Shown: positions 1-6,377 of the stretch, in pieces
How the letters are laid out: each line of letters starts with the position of its first letter
Numbering within the stretch: position 1 is the first letter of the stretch
DNA from: Candidatus Woesearchaeota archaeon
GTDB lineage: Archaea > Nanobdellota > Nanobdellia > Woesearchaeales > JACRKL01
NCBI GenBank assembly: GCA_016219795.1
Contig: JACRKK010000009.1
Span: 1 to 15,419, forward strand
Reading direction: 5' to 3'
Length of the DNA: 15,419 nucleotides
Made by a program: the position numbers and the translations under genes
The notes under the pieces: model-generated
Database searches by the model: none
The model's input: only the letters and a program-made list of their open reading frames with translations
Told to the model about the DNA's origin: nothing

Positions 1-54
1 GTTGGAATCACATAATGGGAACAGGATAAATCACTAAAGTGCTTTTTCATAGAT

Positions 55-93
55 GTTGAAAGTCGCTAAAGCGATAATAACACGACTTTCAAC
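55..93. repeat. 11-bp perfect inverted repeat
   Basis: GTTGAAAGTCG at 55-65 is the exact reverse complement of CGACTTTCAAC at 83-93, with a 17-nt spacer that holds a smaller CGCT/AGCG palindrome (64-67, 70-73). It lies downstream of the stop of the minus-strand gene ending at 169, so it may fold in that transcript's 3' region as a terminator or stabiliser. No T-run follows it on the minus strand close by, so a classical terminator is uncertain. Nothing else is recognisable in 1-168 apart from the second hairpin at 105-126. Confidence 0.7.
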
Positions 94-104
94 TTTCCAT
101 TGAG

Positions 105-126
105 CCACTAGTGAATACACTAGTGG
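105..126. repeat. 9-bp perfect inverted repeat (hairpin)
   Basis: CCACTAGTG (105-113) and CACTAGTGG (118-126) are perfect reverse complements around a 4-nt AATA loop. On the minus strand this is the first structure met, about 43 nt after the TAG of the upstream gene. Together with the inverted repeat at 55-93 it makes a tandem pair of hairpins in the 3' region. Role inferred only: transcript end or RNA stability, or part of a small palindromic element. Confidence 0.7.
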
Positions 127-168
127 AAAACGCAGATTTTATGACTCGATGTACACACTTATTTAAAT

Positions 169-1638
169 CTATCCCTGCATAATCTCGCTTGCGTTGATAT
201 TATATTTGAGGATGTGATAGCTTGCAATCCTATAATTGTAGCTTGCGTTGGTGATACCCACTATCCCTGCAACCTTGTTGCTGCCGCAGGTGTTCCTGTC
301 ATTGGTTGACCAGAAACAATAATCAACATATGATGCATTTGCCCAGTCTGTGGGCTGCGGAATGCCATCAAAAATCATGGACTCAATACCACAGCAGATA
401 GATTCTCCCATCGTGTCATTGGTAAGGCGCATTAGAAACGATGGACCATGTGGCTCAGGCACATAGCTTCGTTGTGCGGCCAATGCATTAAGGAGTGTGC
501 TGTTCCACTGGTTGTTTTTTGTCAGGGTGGTGGTTGAATCATTACCCAGCGTATCAGTGAAGATGTTAGTAAAACTGCCGCCAGTACTCACCATATAGAG
601 CGGATCGTCAAGCCCCTCGATCTCAAGGGACGTATTGAACTGCGCAGTTTTATTTTCCCACAACGCAAGCGTGGCGTTGACAGAAAAATCAAACCCGGCA
701 CTCATACCAACCATCCATGGCCCCGTATCATTAGTCTGATAGATTAGCATCCGGTTTAAAGAAATATTGGACTGCAAATGCAGGTCCTGTTGTGTAAGGT
801 TAGTCAGCTCTAAAAGAAGGTCGTCAATAGTACTATTCTCCATAATTGGTTCCTCCAATATGCTGTCGATAGGCGTGAGGTTGAAAGTATCGGTGGATGA
901 ATAATTGTTTCCCTGATTGGATAAGAAAATTTCTACGCTCCCTGCGCTCACATTGGGTGCGCGGAAGACAAGATAATACTCAGAATCATTGTAAATGGTA
1001 ATTTTTCGTGGAAATTCCACGGATCTTTGGATGACCCCCATACCATTTGCCACAATAGTTGCCTCATCCAATTTTAGGCTTAGCTGTGGGCAGTTTCCTT
1101 GCCACAATTCCACTATGATCTGTAGTGGAGGGTCTGAATTGGTAATTACATTAAGATGGACGTCTGCACGTTCTATTTTTCGGGTCTCATTCACCACAAA
1201 CTGCTGCCGAAGTACGGTCATGTTTCCAAATGCGATACCTGTGGCAGAAAGGGTCTCTGGCTTTGTGATGTCAGGTGTAAGATTGATGAAAATCTCACCT
1301 GCAGCAGAACGTGTAATCCAACTGCTTTTATCCAGCTCCCCCCTCTGTGCAATGCCGTAGGCAACGCAGGTGTTGTTGACAAAGGACTGCGTCTTGTTTG
1401 TGTAAGCAACAAGCGCATCCAATGAACGTTTCCCTGAAAAGTGCATGACCCGCTCAAGATAGCTTCCCTGAATCATATGGACATAGGACTGTGCGGTAAG
1501 CACCCTTGCCCGTGTAACGGGGACCTTATTTATGGATGTTAAGGTGGCTTCTTTAGTAAACCAAAGGACAGCGACCGATACCATAAGCACGGCAAGCATA
1601 GTAAAGAAAAATGCCTTTTGATGTTTCCAGACACTCAT
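169..1638 (-). CDS. Secreted/anchored sequon-rich surface protein, pilin-like N-terminus
   Basis: 489 residues; family not recognised. The N-terminus has a short basic stretch (KHQK, residues 5-8) followed by a hydrophobic helix at about 9-27 containing FFFTM, which echoes the YFFTL of the pilin-like protein encoded just upstream. The rest looks extracellular: about 21 N-X-S/T sequons are spread along it, an unusually high density suggesting heavy N-glycosylation. The last 90 residues hold a CC pair and further Cys (CCG, DYCFW, NTCG) that could form disulfides. The ATG at 1638 gives a 4-bp ATGA overlap with the stop of the upstream gene, so translational coupling is likely; a GTG at 1644 would add two residues. 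Likely role: a structural or adhesive surface subunit working with the upstream pilin-like protein (inference). Confidence 0.8.
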   Translation of the reverse strand: MSVWKHQKAFFFTMLAVLMVSVAVLWFTKEATLTSINKVPVTRARVLTAQSYVHMIQGSYLERVMHFSGKRSLDALVAYTNKTQSFVNNTCVAYGIAQRGELDKSSWITRSAAGEIFINLTPDITKPETLSATGIAFGNMTVLRQQFVVNETRKIERADVHLNVITNSDPPLQIIVELWQGNCPQLSLKLDEATIVANGMGVIQRSVEFPRKITIYNDSEYYLVFRAPNVSAGSVEIFLSNQGNNYSSTDTFNLTPIDSILEEPIMENSTIDDLLLELTNLTQQDLHLQSNISLNRMLIYQTNDTGPWMVGMSAGFDFSVNATLALWENKTAQFNTSLEIEGLDDPLYMVSTGGSFTNIFTDTLGNDSTTTLTKNNQWNSTLLNALAAQRSYVPEPHGPSFLMRLTNDTMGESICCGIESMIFDGIPQPTDWANASYVDYCFWSTNDRNTCGSNKVAGIVGITNASYNYRIASYHILKYNINASEIMQG

Positions 1639-2162
1639 TGCCACACCCGCACCTCAAAGACATAGGGACCCCATAATTCGGAGACGTTATAGATTCCTGA
1701 CGCCAGGCGCTTTGACGATATAACAATGACGGCATCCATATTCTGTTCTGATGAATTGTAGATGAGTGTATAGCTATCTCCCGCCTCTTTTATCAGTACA
1801 GCATAATCAAAATTAGAGGGGATAATCCCCCTAGTGACTTCTCTGGTGAAATTAGTAAGAATACTCCCACAGAAATCACATCCTTTGGATTGACGGTAAT
1901 AAAATTCCCCCATCTGCTCCATAAGAGTATTGTCTAGATTGGTTATGTTGCTGTCATTGACAAGATAATCAATATAATTGTTGCTGATATCCCTAATCTG
2001 GACTGAAGAGAAGGTAGTTATCATATCTTCGGAGAGGTATTGGGAGGTGGTGTAATAGGGCACTTCATTTCTTGCAGAGAGAACAAAGTAAAGCCCCACA
2101 GCTAAAACAATAGTTGCTATGACGACATCAAGGGTGAAAAAATAGCCTTTCTTTGTGCGCAT
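1635..2162 (-). CDS. Pilin-like protein with class III-type signal
   Basis: 175 residues. The start MRTKKG-YFFTLDVVIA followed by a hydrophobic stretch to about residue 28 matches the layout of archaeal class III (pilin/archaellin) signals: a short basic n-region, Gly at the presumed prepilin-peptidase site, then the hydrophobic assembly helix. The usual Glu at +5 of the mature protein is not present; an Asp lies at +5 (YFFTLD is at +1 to +6, so Asp is +6 if cleavage follows Gly6), so processing is plausible but not certain. The remainder is a small soluble domain with five N-X-S/T sequons and a CDFC pair near residue 95. The ATG at 2162 has a GAGGG Shine-Dalgarno about 5 nt upstream and a TATA box at about 2201-2209. 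It is first in a two-gene unit and overlaps the next gene by 4 bp. Confidence 0.8.
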   Translation of the reverse strand: MRTKKGYFFTLDVVIATIVLAVGLYFVLSARNEVPYYTTSQYLSEDMITTFSSVQIRDISNNYIDYLVNDSNITNLDNTLMEQMGEFYYRQSKGCDFCGSILTNFTREVTRGIIPSNFDYAVLIKEAGDSYTLIYNSSEQNMDAVIVISSKRLASGIYNVSELWGPYVFEVRVWQ

Positions 2163-2200
2163 ATATCCCTCTTTTTTTGATGATTCTTAAGTCTATAGCT

Positions 2201-2209
2201 ATTTAAAAG
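2201..2209 (-). promoter_or_regulatory. TATA box of the pilin-like operon
   Basis: On the minus strand this reads CTTTTAAAT. It lies about 40 bp upstream of the ATG at 2162, which leaves room for a leader of about 15 nt containing the GAGGG ribosome binding site. Assigned by sequence and spacing only. Confidence 0.55.
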
Positions 2210-2236
2210 CTTTTGTTTTCTGCAAAGAGGACGAAG

Positions 2237-2266
2237 AAAAAAAGCGGGGTGGGGGCCACTCCCCAC
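2237..2266 (-). terminator. Hairpin plus T7 run; remnant-like copy of the tRNA 3' end
   Basis: On the minus strand a 6-bp stem (GTGGGG/CCCCAC, 2249-2266, loop of 6) is followed by CCCGC and seven T residues (2243-2237), a plausible archaeal terminator for minus-strand transcription arriving from tRNA-Pro. The same stretch contains CCACCCCGCTTT, identical to the last 12 nt at the 3' end of the tRNA-Pro gene. The intact tRNA copy lacks a good T-run just after it (GCTTTAATTTT), so this left copy may preserve the original tRNA terminator, now separated from the tRNA by the endonuclease gene. Confidence 0.5.
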
Positions 2267-3077
2267 TGGACATCCTCACGTGACTTTTATAAACTAGACT
2301 CTTTCTCTAAATTAAGATATGGACCTCCAAAACCAAGTTACTATGCTCTTTAGACAAGGGAATTCTCTTACAAGAATAGCAAAACTGTTGGGCAAAAGTA
2401 AAGGGGGGGTTTATCCCTATTACCTAAAACTTAAGGGGAAAACATATAGGATTCCTATACCAGTCACAACCTACTCGGTAAACGAGGGAGAGATTGTAGG
2501 AATTTTTGCTGGTGACGGGTGGTTTACCTATTATAAACCTAAAGGGGAATATAAGGGGTATATTGCATTTGGAAAACAGAATATTCATTATGCCAACTAT
2601 GTAACGCAGTTGTATTCTCGTTTCTTTAGGAGGAATCTACAACTAATAACGGATAACGATAAGACACTTAAACTACGGATGACCTCTAAGATTACATATG
2701 ACTACTTCTGCAAATTTCTAGCATTTGATCGTTCTACTAAAGCTCTTACTTTGCAACTGAAACAGATTAATCTCCCAAGAAAATTTCTTATCGGTTTTTT
2801 AAAAGGTCTTATTGACACTGATGGAAGCATAACCTATAGAAATACCTATCCTCGAATTCGTTTCAATACTGCTTCTTTTGTGCTTGCCAACCAACTTCAG
2901 ATAATCACATCCAGATTAGGAGTTCAGACACGTATGGGAGTAGACAGACGGTGGAAACAAGCACCCACTCAGAAATCTCCTAAGTTAAGTACTTGTTATC
3001 GCATTGATGTTAAGAGTAAAAAAGATAACTTGTTGTTAGCTAATTTGGTTCAATCTTTTAAAATTAAAGCGGGGTGG
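2241..3077. repeat. 12-bp direct repeats flanking the endonuclease gene
   Basis: AAAGCGGGGTGG occurs at 2241-2252 and again at 3066-3077. The right copy is the acceptor-stem 3' strand of tRNA-Pro read on the plus strand. The two copies bracket an 813-bp segment holding the endonuclease promoter and nearly all of its ORF. The arrangement is what insertion at a tRNA 3' end would leave, but 12 bp of G-rich sequence could also be chance. Confidence 0.5.
2284..2295 (+). promoter_or_regulatory. TATA box of the homing endonuclease gene
   Basis: CTTTTATAAACT is centred about 30 bp upstream of the ATG at 2319. No Shine-Dalgarno is visible before that ATG, so the transcript is probably leaderless or nearly so. 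The gene thus appears to have its own promoter and to be expressed independently of the tRNA, which is on the other strand. Confidence 0.6.
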
Positions 3078-3116
3078 CCCGGACTATCTCAACAACCCCC
3101 CATGGAATACTCTTAG
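2319..3116 (+). CDS. LAGLIDADG homing endonuclease with N-terminal HTH
   Basis: 265 residues, the usual size for a two-motif monomeric LAGLIDADG enzyme. Residues about 15-40 form a helix-turn-helix-like segment (SLTRIAKLLGKSKGGVY). The first LAGLIDADG helix is IVGIFAGDG at 59-67 and the second is FLKGLIDTDG at 160-169; each carries the acidic residue (Asp66, Asp168 or neighbours) that binds the catalytic metal in this family. Such enzymes make a double-strand break at a long target to spread their own gene or intron. The last 17 or so codons (from about 3066) are antisense to the 3' exon and intron of tRNA-Pro, and the TAG lies inside the intron. Codon choice and base composition look more A+T-rich than in the neighbours, consistent with transfer. 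Its target is likely the tRNA-Pro gene (inference). Confidence 0.9.
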   Translation: MDLQNQVTMLFRQGNSLTRIAKLLGKSKGGVYPYYLKLKGKTYRIPIPVTTYSVNEGEIVGIFAGDGWFTYYKPKGEYKGYIAFGKQNIHYANYVTQLYSRFFRRNLQLITDNDKTLKLRMTSKITYDYFCKFLAFDRSTKALTLQLKQINLPRKFLIGFLKGLIDTDGSITYRNTYPRIRFNTASFVLANQLQIITSRLGVQTRMGVDRRWKQAPTQKSPKLSTCYRIDVKSKKDNLLLANLVQSFKIKAGWPGLSQQPPMEYS

Positions 3117-3186
3117 TGATTGCTGTTTCGAACCGGGGACCACCAGCACCCCATGCTGGTATCATACCAAGCTAGACTACCACCCC
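3070..3186 (-). tRNA. tRNA-Pro(GGG) with a 43-nt intron in the T-loop
   Basis: Exon 1 (3186-3127) gives acceptor GGGGTGG, TA, a D-arm of the archaeal Pro type (GTCTAGCTTGGTATGAT), anticodon stem CCAGC/GCTGG with loop ATGGGGT (anticodon GGG, Pro), variable TGGTC, T-stem CCCGG and loop TTCGAA. Exon 2 (3083-3070) supplies T60, the T-stem CCGGG, the acceptor CCACCCC and the discriminator base. All stems except the weak D-stem pair perfectly. The spliced tRNA would be 74 nt, without an encoded CCA. The discriminator reads G, whereas A is usual for archaeal tRNA-Pro, which is slightly odd. The 3' end overlaps the antisense endonuclease gene. Confidence 0.92.
3084..3126 (-). other. tRNA-Pro intron (position 59/60)
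   Basis: The 43-nt gap between TTCGAA and TCCGGG restores a normal 7-nt T-loop when removed, so an intron between positions 59 and 60 is the simplest reading; a one-base shift (3083-3125) is equally possible. CAGCAA near its 5' end (3125-3120) can pair with TTGTTG (3095-3090), giving an inner helix. I could not draw a textbook bulge-helix-bulge with a 4-bp central helix, so splicing would need a relaxed motif. The intron itself is too short to encode anything; the stop codon of the opposing endonuclease gene lies in it. Confidence 0.75.
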
Positions 3187-3189
3187 ATA

Positions 3190-3208
3190 ACGGCCTGTGA
3201 AAGGCCGT
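3190..3208. repeat. 7-bp inverted repeat between tRNA-Pro and its promoter
   Basis: ACGGCCT (3190-3196) and AGGCCGT (3202-3208) are perfect reverse complements with a 5-nt GTGAA loop. It lies 3 bp from the tRNA 5' end and just left of the shared TATA region, so it covers the expected tRNA start site. It could be an operator or a leader hairpin of the pre-tRNA; which one cannot be decided from sequence. Confidence 0.6.
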
Positions 3209-3210
3209 CT

Positions 3211-3230
3211 GTTTAAAAACTTTTTTAAAG
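3211..3230. promoter_or_regulatory. Divergent TATA region of tRNA-Pro and the DUF1761 gene
   Basis: GTTTAAAAAC followed by TTTTTTAAAG is A+T-rich and nearly self-complementary, giving TATA-like boxes on both strands. The left half is about 29 bp from the tRNA 5' end on the minus strand, the right spacing for tRNA transcription. On the plus strand it is about 40-50 bp ahead of the ATG at 3267, leaving a leader that contains the GAGGAGGTG ribosome binding site. Confidence 0.55.
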
Positions 3231-3266
3231 AGCAGTGTCTTTGGAAGCTTCAGAGGAGGTGTTTAT

Positions 3267-3689
3267 ATGGCATGGGATATTACCGTCAACTATTGGGCAG
3301 TGCTTCTGGCAGCAATTATCAACATCGTTGTGGGTGGATTCTGGTATTCTCCGCTTATCTTTGGAAAGACATGGATGCAGATTATGGGGTTTGACAACAA
3401 GAAGATGAAATCTATGAGCCTCAACGCAAAGCAGGCTTACACCATTGCCGTCATCCCTGCAGTTATCATGTCGTATGTCCTTGCGCATTTTGTCAGATAT
3501 GTGGGTGCATCTACTGTTGTGACAGGTATGATTACTGGTGCCTGGTTATGGGTAGGATTTATCGCAACCACATTGACTGGCATCGTGCTCTGGGAAGGCA
3601 GGCCGTTTAAGCTTTACCTCATCAATTCCCTGTATTACCTTGTTGTGCTGCTCATAAACGGGGCAATACTTGCAGTGTGGATATCATAG
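3267..3689 (+). CDS. DUF1761 family integral membrane protein
   Basis: 140 residues, almost entirely hydrophobic with about four membrane helices (roughly 8-27, 58-80, 84-108, 116-138). The loop GGFWYSPLIFGKTWMQ at about 23-38 is the hallmark of DUF1761, a small membrane family found in bacteria and archaea with no established function. The start is secure: a near-perfect GAGGAGGTG site sits 6 nt before the ATG. It has its own promoter region shared with the divergent tRNA gene, and a separate TATA box follows before the next gene, so it is probably monocistronic. Confidence 0.85.
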   Translation: MAWDITVNYWAVLLAAIINIVVGGFWYSPLIFGKTWMQIMGFDNKKMKSMSLNAKQAYTIAVIPAVIMSYVLAHFVRYVGASTVVTGMITGAWLWVGFIATTLTGIVLWEGRPFKLYLINSLYYLVVLLINGAILAVWIS

Positions 3690-3696
3690 CCGCACA

Positions 3697-3707
3697 ATAT
3701 TTAAATA
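3697..3707 (+). promoter_or_regulatory. TATA box of the membrane/coiled-coil operon
   Basis: ATATTTAAATA is a strong archaeal TATA match just after the TAG of the DUF1761 gene. Transcription would start near 3728, giving a leader of about 38 nt with GAGGTG 8 nt before the ATG at 3766. The three following genes are closely spaced and likely depend on it. Confidence 0.65.
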
Positions 3708-3765
3708 GGGCATCCACAAAATGCTAGCAAAAGTCATAAAATAACAAAACAGAGGTGCATCTCCT

Positions 3766-4179
3766 ATGATGGAAATGAAGGACTGGATTTCAATGTTTGT
3801 TGGTATTTTGGTCTTTGCTTTTGGCGTTCTTCCCATTATCAACATGCTGTTCCCCACGACTCCTGCCTGGTTTGACTGGAGCGGTGAGAGTGGGTGGGTT
3901 CCTCTTGGCGTCCTGATTTATGTTGTTGCAGGCCTTGGTTTCTATCTTGCTGTGGAGTCAATCATTGAGATTACCAACAGCAACAGTATAGGATGGATTT
4001 CCTTTTTTATTGCCTGTGCCCTTCTGGTCGTTGGCGTCCTCATTATCCTTGCAAACAACAGCATCTGCTGCGGTTTTATGACGAGCATTGCAGGCATCCT
4101 CAAACCGCTGGTCTACGAGATTATCTTCATGATAGAAGGCATTTTCCTGATGATTGCCTGTTTTGCGATGGAACTTTAA
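3766..4179 (+). CDS. Small integral membrane protein, unknown family
   Basis: 137 residues; family not recognised. Four hydrophobic segments are visible at about 8-29, 46-67, 75-95 and 104-134. Two Cys (AACC-type context NNSICCGF, about residues 103-104) sit between the third and fourth. A GAGGTG site 8 nt upstream supports the first ATG; internal ATGs at residues 2 and 4 are alternatives. It is the first gene of a likely operon: the next gene follows after 15 bp and the third after a further 7 bp. It may anchor or partner the two coiled-coil proteins at the membrane, but this rests only on gene order. Confidence 0.75.
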   Translation: MMEMKDWISMFVGILVFAFGVLPIINMLFPTTPAWFDWSGESGWVPLGVLIYVVAGLGFYLAVESIIEITNSNSIGWISFFIACALLVVGVLIILANNSICCGFMTSIAGILKPLVYEIIFMIEGIFLMIACFAMEL

Positions 4180-4194
4180 TTGCAGGTGAAAACA

Positions 4195-5289
4195 ATGGGT
4201 ATTTTTTCTTTTTTAAAGGATGTTGTCCTGGCATTTGTGTTTGGAGTCAAGCATAGGAAACCGTCTCTTCGGGAGACATCTACAGTTATCATTATGAGGT
4301 GTATTTCCAATCTTGCGGACGTTATTGGAGGGACGCTTGATGATTTGCGGGAAGAACGAGCAAAGATTATGCATTCTATCCGGAACCAGGGCCTTAATCT
4401 TGAACAGCTGACCAGAGATACGGCGAAGCTGGAGGCAAACATCAACGACACCATCCAGCACCTTAATGTCTTATTTGACAACCTTGAACAGATTTTCCTG
4501 CAGGTATGCACCCTCCTCTATCAGGAGGACAAGAATGTGGTATTATCTACTAAAACGCTTAGTGAGCGTCTTGCACGTCTTGCAAGAATGACAGAGCGAA
4601 GAGGCAAAGATGCAGATGCAGAGGAGTTGCCTCATGGGAAGGAAATGGAGGCAGTCAGTGTAAAATTGATGGAGTTCAAACTGACCCTTTCTGCACGTAT
4701 CAAGGATTTTTACCTTGATGCAAAGCACCGCAGGGACAATGTTTTTAATGTACGAAACATCGAAGAAATCTCATGGAGGGGTGATTCAGGGCTCGTCCAT
4801 CGGATGCGCAGAAGAACCATTGAAGCGCGCCAGATTGTGGAGGCGATTACAGATCGCCTGGATACTCTGCATAAGGGAGCTAATTTTGATGAAATCCTGC
4901 CTAATTTTCAGAAGGAGCTTGAGGATGCCAATCATATAGAAAGTGCAGCAAACACCCTGTTTCACCGGGCAAAGCATGAATCTAACCTGCTTTTGGAAGA
5001 CGTGAGGCATTTTGAGGCTATGTTGAATTCCCTTGAAGCAGAACTTAAAAGACAGATGCACTTGAGGGAACATCAGCCAGTCCTTGATCAGGGAAGAGGG
5101 ATTATCAGCAACCTGGATACAACACTTGCTCATCAACAGGAAGTACTTAATAAATTTGAAACCTACGTCCGTTCTGAAAGAGAGAAATTGGATGCGACCA
5201 TCAGGAAATTTGAAGAGACGCAGTCTCGAGAGCGGGAAGAGACGGTGGTAGATGCCAGAAGACTTGCTACTGATGCAGGGAGGTTGTAA
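4195..5289 (+). CDS. Coiled-coil protein with hydrophobic N-terminal segment
   Basis: 364 residues; family not recognised. Residues 1-20 (MGIFSFLKDVVLAFVFGVKH) form a short hydrophobic or amphipathic helix with no cleavage site, followed by long charged heptad-like helices from about 30 to the C-terminus, with breaks near residues 140 and 300. No Walker or other nucleotide-binding motif is visible, so it is not an SMC/Rad50 ATPase. The start at 4195 is chosen because AGGTGA lies 5 nt before it; a TTG at 4180 directly after the previous stop would add five residues. The next gene has a similar overall plan, so the pair may be diverged paralogues forming a hetero-oligomeric scaffold under the membrane (inference). 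Confidence 0.78.
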   Translation: MGIFSFLKDVVLAFVFGVKHRKPSLRETSTVIIMRCISNLADVIGGTLDDLREERAKIMHSIRNQGLNLEQLTRDTAKLEANINDTIQHLNVLFDNLEQIFLQVCTLLYQEDKNVVLSTKTLSERLARLARMTERRGKDADAEELPHGKEMEAVSVKLMEFKLTLSARIKDFYLDAKHRRDNVFNVRNIEEISWRGDSGLVHRMRRRTIEARQIVEAITDRLDTLHKGANFDEILPNFQKELEDANHIESAANTLFHRAKHESNLLLEDVRHFEAMLNSLEAELKRQMHLREHQPVLDQGRGIISNLDTTLAHQQEVLNKFETYVRSEREKLDATIRKFEETQSREREETVVDARRLATDAGRL

Positions 5290-5296
5290 GAGGGCA

Positions 5297-6346
5297 ATGG
5301 AGAAACTCATCAATTATCTGCGGTTCTTCACCAGATATGAGGGTAAATCACTGTTTACCTTCACGCTCTGTAACAGGATAGTGGGCTATTCAGCAGAGCT
5401 GTATTGCCTTATGGAAGAGCTTAACCGTCTTATGAAAGAGCGGCAGAAGTATCTTGATTCTCTAAAGCCAAAGGATAAGAAGAAGATAGAAGCAAACATC
5501 ACCAAATCTCTTGAGGTGTTCAAAAAAGCCCTAAAGGATCTAGTCAAGATTATGATCGATGCTGACACCCTTATCTATGAGAATGTCATGGATTTTGAGG
5601 AGACGCTCAAGAAGACGAAAGGAAAAATTACCCGGGAGTTGAGCAGGAACAAACAGGAATTTGTCAAGAAAGAGAAAGAGTGGAGAGCACTTGTCCGAAA
5701 GATTGAGGAAGAAAAGAAGAGTATCCATGCAGCTCTTGAAGAGATGAAACGCCTTGAACGTAAGAAAGTTGAGCTTGAAAAAGAGGAAAAAGTTCTTAAG
5801 AAAAAAATTCTCAAAGAAGAGGAGGAGCTGGTCTATCTCGAAAAGCTTGCATCAGCAATCCATCAGGATATCTCGCGTTTTATCAAGAAGCTTGACTTGG
5901 AAGTTAAGGACGGCCTTGATGAGCTGATTGATGTGAGTGATATCTGGAAGGAGTGGGCTGTCTCCGGAAGCGTTGATCTGGAGGGCATCATCAAGGAGGA
6001 TGCGATTGAGATTGCAGCCATGGAGGACAAGATTAAGAAGCTGAAGGAGAGCTTAAGTTACACATCCCTCAAGGCAGATGAGTTTGAGCGCGAATTCAAA
6101 ACCATGGCGGGGGTCTATGAAAAAGAGCTTGCTGTTGAGGAGAATATCGAGGCGCTGGATAATGCCCTTTTAAGGACGCTGCTCAAGCACATTGATGATA
6201 TCATTGATTCTACGACCCCTCTTGAAAACCGGCACATCAAAAGCAGCATAGGCAAAACGCAAAAAGAGCTTGAGAAGGAGCTTAGGTTCCTCCGAAATCT
6301 GGTTGAAAATGAAGAAGTTGGTGTGGATAAAAGAATTGGGCGTTGA
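5297..6346 (+). CDS. Coiled-coil protein, partner of the preceding gene
   Basis: 349 residues; family not recognised. A mildly hydrophobic N-terminus (MEKLINYLRFFTRYEG) precedes about 40 residues containing two Cys, then a very Lys/Glu-rich coiled coil (about 45-215) with runs such as KKVELEKEEKVLKKKILKEE, and a second helical block to the end. The ATG at 5297 follows an AGAGGG; an in-frame ATG at 5252, inside the upstream gene, would add 15 residues of less likely sequence. The gap to the upstream stop is 7 bp, so the two are almost certainly co-transcribed. It ends 31 bp from the convergent lipoprotein gene, with no obvious shared terminator hairpin in the gap. Confidence 0.78.
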   Translation: MEKLINYLRFFTRYEGKSLFTFTLCNRIVGYSAELYCLMEELNRLMKERQKYLDSLKPKDKKKIEANITKSLEVFKKALKDLVKIMIDADTLIYENVMDFEETLKKTKGKITRELSRNKQEFVKKEKEWRALVRKIEEEKKSIHAALEEMKRLERKKVELEKEEKVLKKKILKEEEELVYLEKLASAIHQDISRFIKKLDLEVKDGLDELIDVSDIWKEWAVSGSVDLEGIIKEDAIEIAAMEDKIKKLKESLSYTSLKADEFEREFKTMAGVYEKELAVEENIEALDNALLRTLLKHIDDIIDSTTPLENRHIKSSIGKTQKELEKELRFLRNLVENEEVGVDKRIGR

Positions 6347-6377
6347 TTTAGTAAGCGACAAAAGTAAGACATAGAAT

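Noticed and set aside
55..93. GTTGAAAG / CTTTCAAC as a CRISPR repeat
   Set aside because: The ends resemble archaeal CRISPR repeats, but the two copies are inverted, 17 nt apart, and there is no direct-repeat and spacer series.
995..1425. Plus-strand open frames of 89-121 codons
   Set aside because: They are antisense to the sequon-rich protein, with no family features and no start signals.
2160..2200. C/D-box guide RNA starting at TGATGA near 2178
   Set aside because: No properly spaced box D (CTGA) or second box pair follows.
2241..3127. A long tRNA-Pro intron of about 870 nt ending at the left repeat and holding the endonuclease
   Set aside because: The left copy lacks the T-stem strand CCGGG (it has GGCCC), whereas the right copy at 3083-3070 pairs perfectly. 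The endonuclease is also on the opposite strand.
4786..5313. 175-codon open frame on the minus strand
   Set aside because: It lies wholly opposite the first coiled-coil gene and has no promoter or ribosome binding site and no protein-like composition.
4195..6346. SMC/Rad50-like identity for the coiled-coil proteins
   Set aside because: No Walker A, Walker B or signature motif is visible in either protein.
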